Source of the DNA: Bacteroidales bacterium UBA3623 | GTDB taxonomy: Bacteria > Bacteroidota > Bacteroidia > Bacteroidales > UBA932 | Direction: 5' to 3' | Length of the DNA stretch: 15,550 bases | Assembly: GCA_002373715.1 (NCBI GenBank) | Contig: DFLI01000085.1 | Location: 1 to 15,550 of the forward strand | Shown: positions 14,164 to 15,550 of the stretch, one piece after another | How positions within the stretch are numbered: position 1 is the first letter of the stretch | Layout of the letters: the number at the start of each line of letters is the position of its first letter | Notes under the pieces: generated by a model | The model's input: the letters and a program-made list of their open reading frames with translations, nothing else | What the model was told of the DNA's origin: nothing | The model's database searches: none | Position numbers and translations under genes: made by a program

Positions 14164-15059
14164 ACGCAGAAGCCCAGGCCGAACAGAAGGCTGAGGGCAA
14201 AGGTGGACATGACCAGAAGGGGCAGCATGGGGTCCAGTGCGCGGTCTTCCCGGGTCCAGATGCCTTTCAGATGAATGATGTACAGCGGCAGGGTAATCAC
14301 CCACATCCAATGCCACACGGAAGGCCAGCAAAGGAGGCAGTAGGCAATCATGCAGGCCCAGCCAAGGCCGATAAGTACCGTCTGGTAAATGCGTGCGCGT
14401 TTCAAACCCAACTTAATGGCCACGGTAACACGGTTGGCGGCGTCTGTTTTCATGTCCCGGATGTTGTTCACGTTGAGAACGCCTACACTGAAGCAGCCCA
14501 CGCCACTGGCGGGTAAAAGGAGCTTCCAGTGAAGGCCAACACCCTGAGTACACACAAAGTAGGAACCCAGAACGGCCACCAAACCGAAGAACAGGAATAC
14601 ATAGATATCACCTTTGGCGCGATATCCGTAAGGATTGTGGCCCAGAGTGTATTTCATAGCCCCGGCTATGGCGGCAGCGCCCATCATAAGAACCAGGATG
14701 GGCGTCAGATCCAGCAATGTACCGAAAGCCCGCCATGTCATGGCCGCACCGAAGATCATACAAAGCACCACAAACAGGCCGATGAGCTTTTTCATATCGG
14801 CCACCGTCATGCCTCCGCCCATAATGCCGTACTGCGGCCCTTGCCTATCAGCGGTGTCCGTGCCTCGAAGCACGTCCCCCAACTCGTTGGAAAGGTTGGA
14901 GAGAATCTGTAAGCAAATAGTGGTGAGCACGATGAGGACGGCAACCCAAAGGTCTACCTTCCAATCGGCCACAGCTAAAAGGATACCCAGCAGCGCGCCT
15001 GCCATGGACAGCGGCAGGGTACGAAGGCGCATGGATTGTATGGCGGCTTTGAATGTCAT
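14151..15059 (-). CDS. menA: 1,4-dihydroxy-2-naphthoate polyprenyltransferase (UbiA family)
   Basis: A 302-residue integral membrane prenyltransferase that attaches the isoprenoid tail in menaquinone synthesis. The first Asp-rich motif is NELGDVLRGTDTADR followed by GPQYGIMGGG, and the second is NNIRDMKTDAANR followed by VAIKLG; both bind the prenyl diphosphate through magnesium and have the MenA form. Several hydrophobic helices span the rest. The start is the ATG at 15059 (MTFKAAIQSMRLRTLPLS). The frame stays open 41 codons further upstream, but that region is promoter and repeat element. Other men genes are not visible here. Confidence 0.92.
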   Translation of the reverse strand: MTFKAAIQSMRLRTLPLSMAGALLGILLAVADWKVDLWVAVLIVLTTICLQILSNLSNELGDVLRGTDTADRQGPQYGIMGGGMTVADMKKLIGLFVVLCMIFGAAMTWRAFGTLLDLTPILVLMMGAAAIAGAMKYTLGHNPYGYRAKGDIYVFLFFGLVAVLGSYFVCTQGVGLHWKLLLPASGVGCFSVGVLNVNNIRDMKTDAANRVTVAIKLGLKRARIYQTVLIGLGWACMIAYCLLCWPSVWHWMWVITLPLYIIHLKGIWTREDRALDPMLPLLVMSTFALSLLFGLGFCVYLF

Positions 15060-15078
15060 GGTTTTCGGTTTTCCAGTA

Positions 15079-15109
15079 CAAAGATACGAAAAAGAACCGT
15101 CCTGTGCAC
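15079..15109 (-). promoter_or_regulatory. menA promoter overlapping repeat copy C
   Basis: TATCTTTG on the minus strand at 15086-15079 matches the -7 consensus, about 20 bases before the menA ATG. At the standard 20-base spacing the -33 triplet is GTG (15109-15107) instead of TTG, and it lies inside the last GTGCAC core of the repeat element. The box is convincing; the -33 is a one-base mismatch. Confidence 0.65.
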
Positions 15110-15184
15110 CCGGGAGGCAGTTTTTGTGCACGGCAACGGAAAAATGTCTATGCCGTGCACCAAAGGACGGGTTTTCGTGCACGG
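15083..15184 (-). repeat. GTGCAC paired-palindrome element, copy C (opposite orientation)
   Basis: On the minus strand, unit 1 is 15184-15134 and unit 2 is 15133-15083. Cores lie at 15177, 15155, 15126 and 15104: spacings 22/29/22, identical to copies A and B. Unit 1 has the stem CCGTGCAC/GTGCACGG and, like copy B, a later ATTTT run; unit 2 ends TTTTTCG against the menA -7 box. The copy lies between the response-regulator gene and menA, and may also terminate the former. Confidence 0.83.
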
Positions 15185-15208
15185 AAGGCAGGGGCCGATA
15201 AGGCCCAT

Positions 15209-15550
15209 CTATCTTTCCAGCCAGGAGAGGAAATCGTCTACGCGGGCGCGGGAGACGGTGAGGTCTGTGAGCTCGGGGTAGCCGCGGCGGAGGGTGACCT
15301 GCAGGCGGCCGCCCACGAGGCGCGAAACGGAATCAATGACGCCCTCGGAGATGATGCAGCTGCGGGAGATGCGGAAGAAGGATGCCGGATTCAGACTGCC
15401 GGCAATGGCGTCCAGGGATTCGTCCATCACATAGGAGGCGCCGCTGGTGGTGACGATGAACGAGTTCTTGGCCTCGGAATAGAAATAGGCAATGTCGGAG
15501 GTGCGCACCGGCACAATGCGGTTGTTCAGCCGGATGAGGAATTTCTCCTT
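15209..15550 (-). CDS. LytTR-domain response regulator, C-terminal part (5' end outside window)
   Basis: The frame is open to the right edge, so only the C-terminal 113 residues are seen. They form a LytTR DNA-binding domain: an FLIRLNNRIVPV strand, then the typical DIAYFYSEAKNSFIVTTSG, SLDAIAGSLNPASFFRISRSCIIS, and the ending VSRARVDDFLSWLER. In Bacteroidota such domains usually follow a receiver domain and answer to a histidine kinase of the LytS/YehU type. The receiver is expected just beyond the window but is not visible. The GTG at 15514 is an internal valine, not the start. Confidence 0.88.
   Translation of the reverse strand, partial: KEKFLIRLNNRIVPVRTSDIAYFYSEAKNSFIVTTSGASYVMDESLDAIAGSLNPASFFRISRSCIISEGVIDSVSRLVGGRLQVTLRRGYPELTDLTVSRARVDDFLSWLER

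Noticed and set aside
11035..15184. The repeated GTGCAC elements as a CRISPR array.
   Set aside because: The copies are about 2 kb apart, separated by conserved genes, with no repeat-spacer series and no cas genes.

Overview
The window looks like chromosomal DNA of a Bacteroidota bacterium, most likely a gut-type Bacteroidales. Several genes start just downstream of the Bacteroidota sigma-factor promoter (TTG, 20 bases, TAnnTTTG), Shine-Dalgarno sites are essentially absent, and the xylose isomerase is the Bacteroides-like class II form. The species cannot be named from sequence alone. Most genes are ordinary chromosomal functions and base composition is moderately GC-rich by eye. No phage, plasmid or CRISPR signal was seen.

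Layout. (1) 1-1464 (+): the C-terminal part of a DUF2207 membrane protein with a glycine-rich tail, closed by a perfect 20-bp hairpin that also ends the convergent operon. (2) 5758-1538 (-): a compact xylose operon, xylB-xylA-xylE (xylulokinase, xylose isomerase, xylose/H+ symporter), with a hairpin-rich leader and a tRNA-Pro(TGG) upstream. (3) 7131-5986 (-) and 7176-7826 (+): an exported phospholipase D/cardiolipin synthase-like protein and a LolD-type ABC ATPase, divergently transcribed from two mirror-image promoters sharing about 70 bp. (4) 10979-7799 (-): a five-gene run of split transketolase (N and C subunits), ECF sigma factor, small membrane protein (probable anti-sigma) and Spy/CpxP-like periplasmic protein. 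(5) 12934-11147 (-): lepA (EF4). (6) 13234-14163 (+): a REP-associated-tyrosine-transposase-like (RAYT, Y1 HUH) protein. (7) 15059-14151 (-): menA. (8) The C-terminal LytTR domain of a response regulator, running off the right edge.

The most interesting signal is a family of about 102-bp intergenic elements, found three times (11035-11136, 13000-13101, 15083-15184). Each is two tandem 51-bp units, and each unit carries two palindromic GTGCAC cores (with a one-base variant in one core of the first unit in two copies) in an inverted arrangement. Core-to-core spacing is exactly 22/29/22 in all three copies although the bases between are largely diverged. One copy lies just upstream of the RAYT-like gene, and the other two lie about 2 kb away on either side of that copy. 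I propose a REP/REPIN-like system served by the neighbouring HUH transposase. All three copies also sit immediately upstream of housekeeping promoters (tktN, lepA, menA), so a regulatory or terminator role, original or co-opted, is an alternative.
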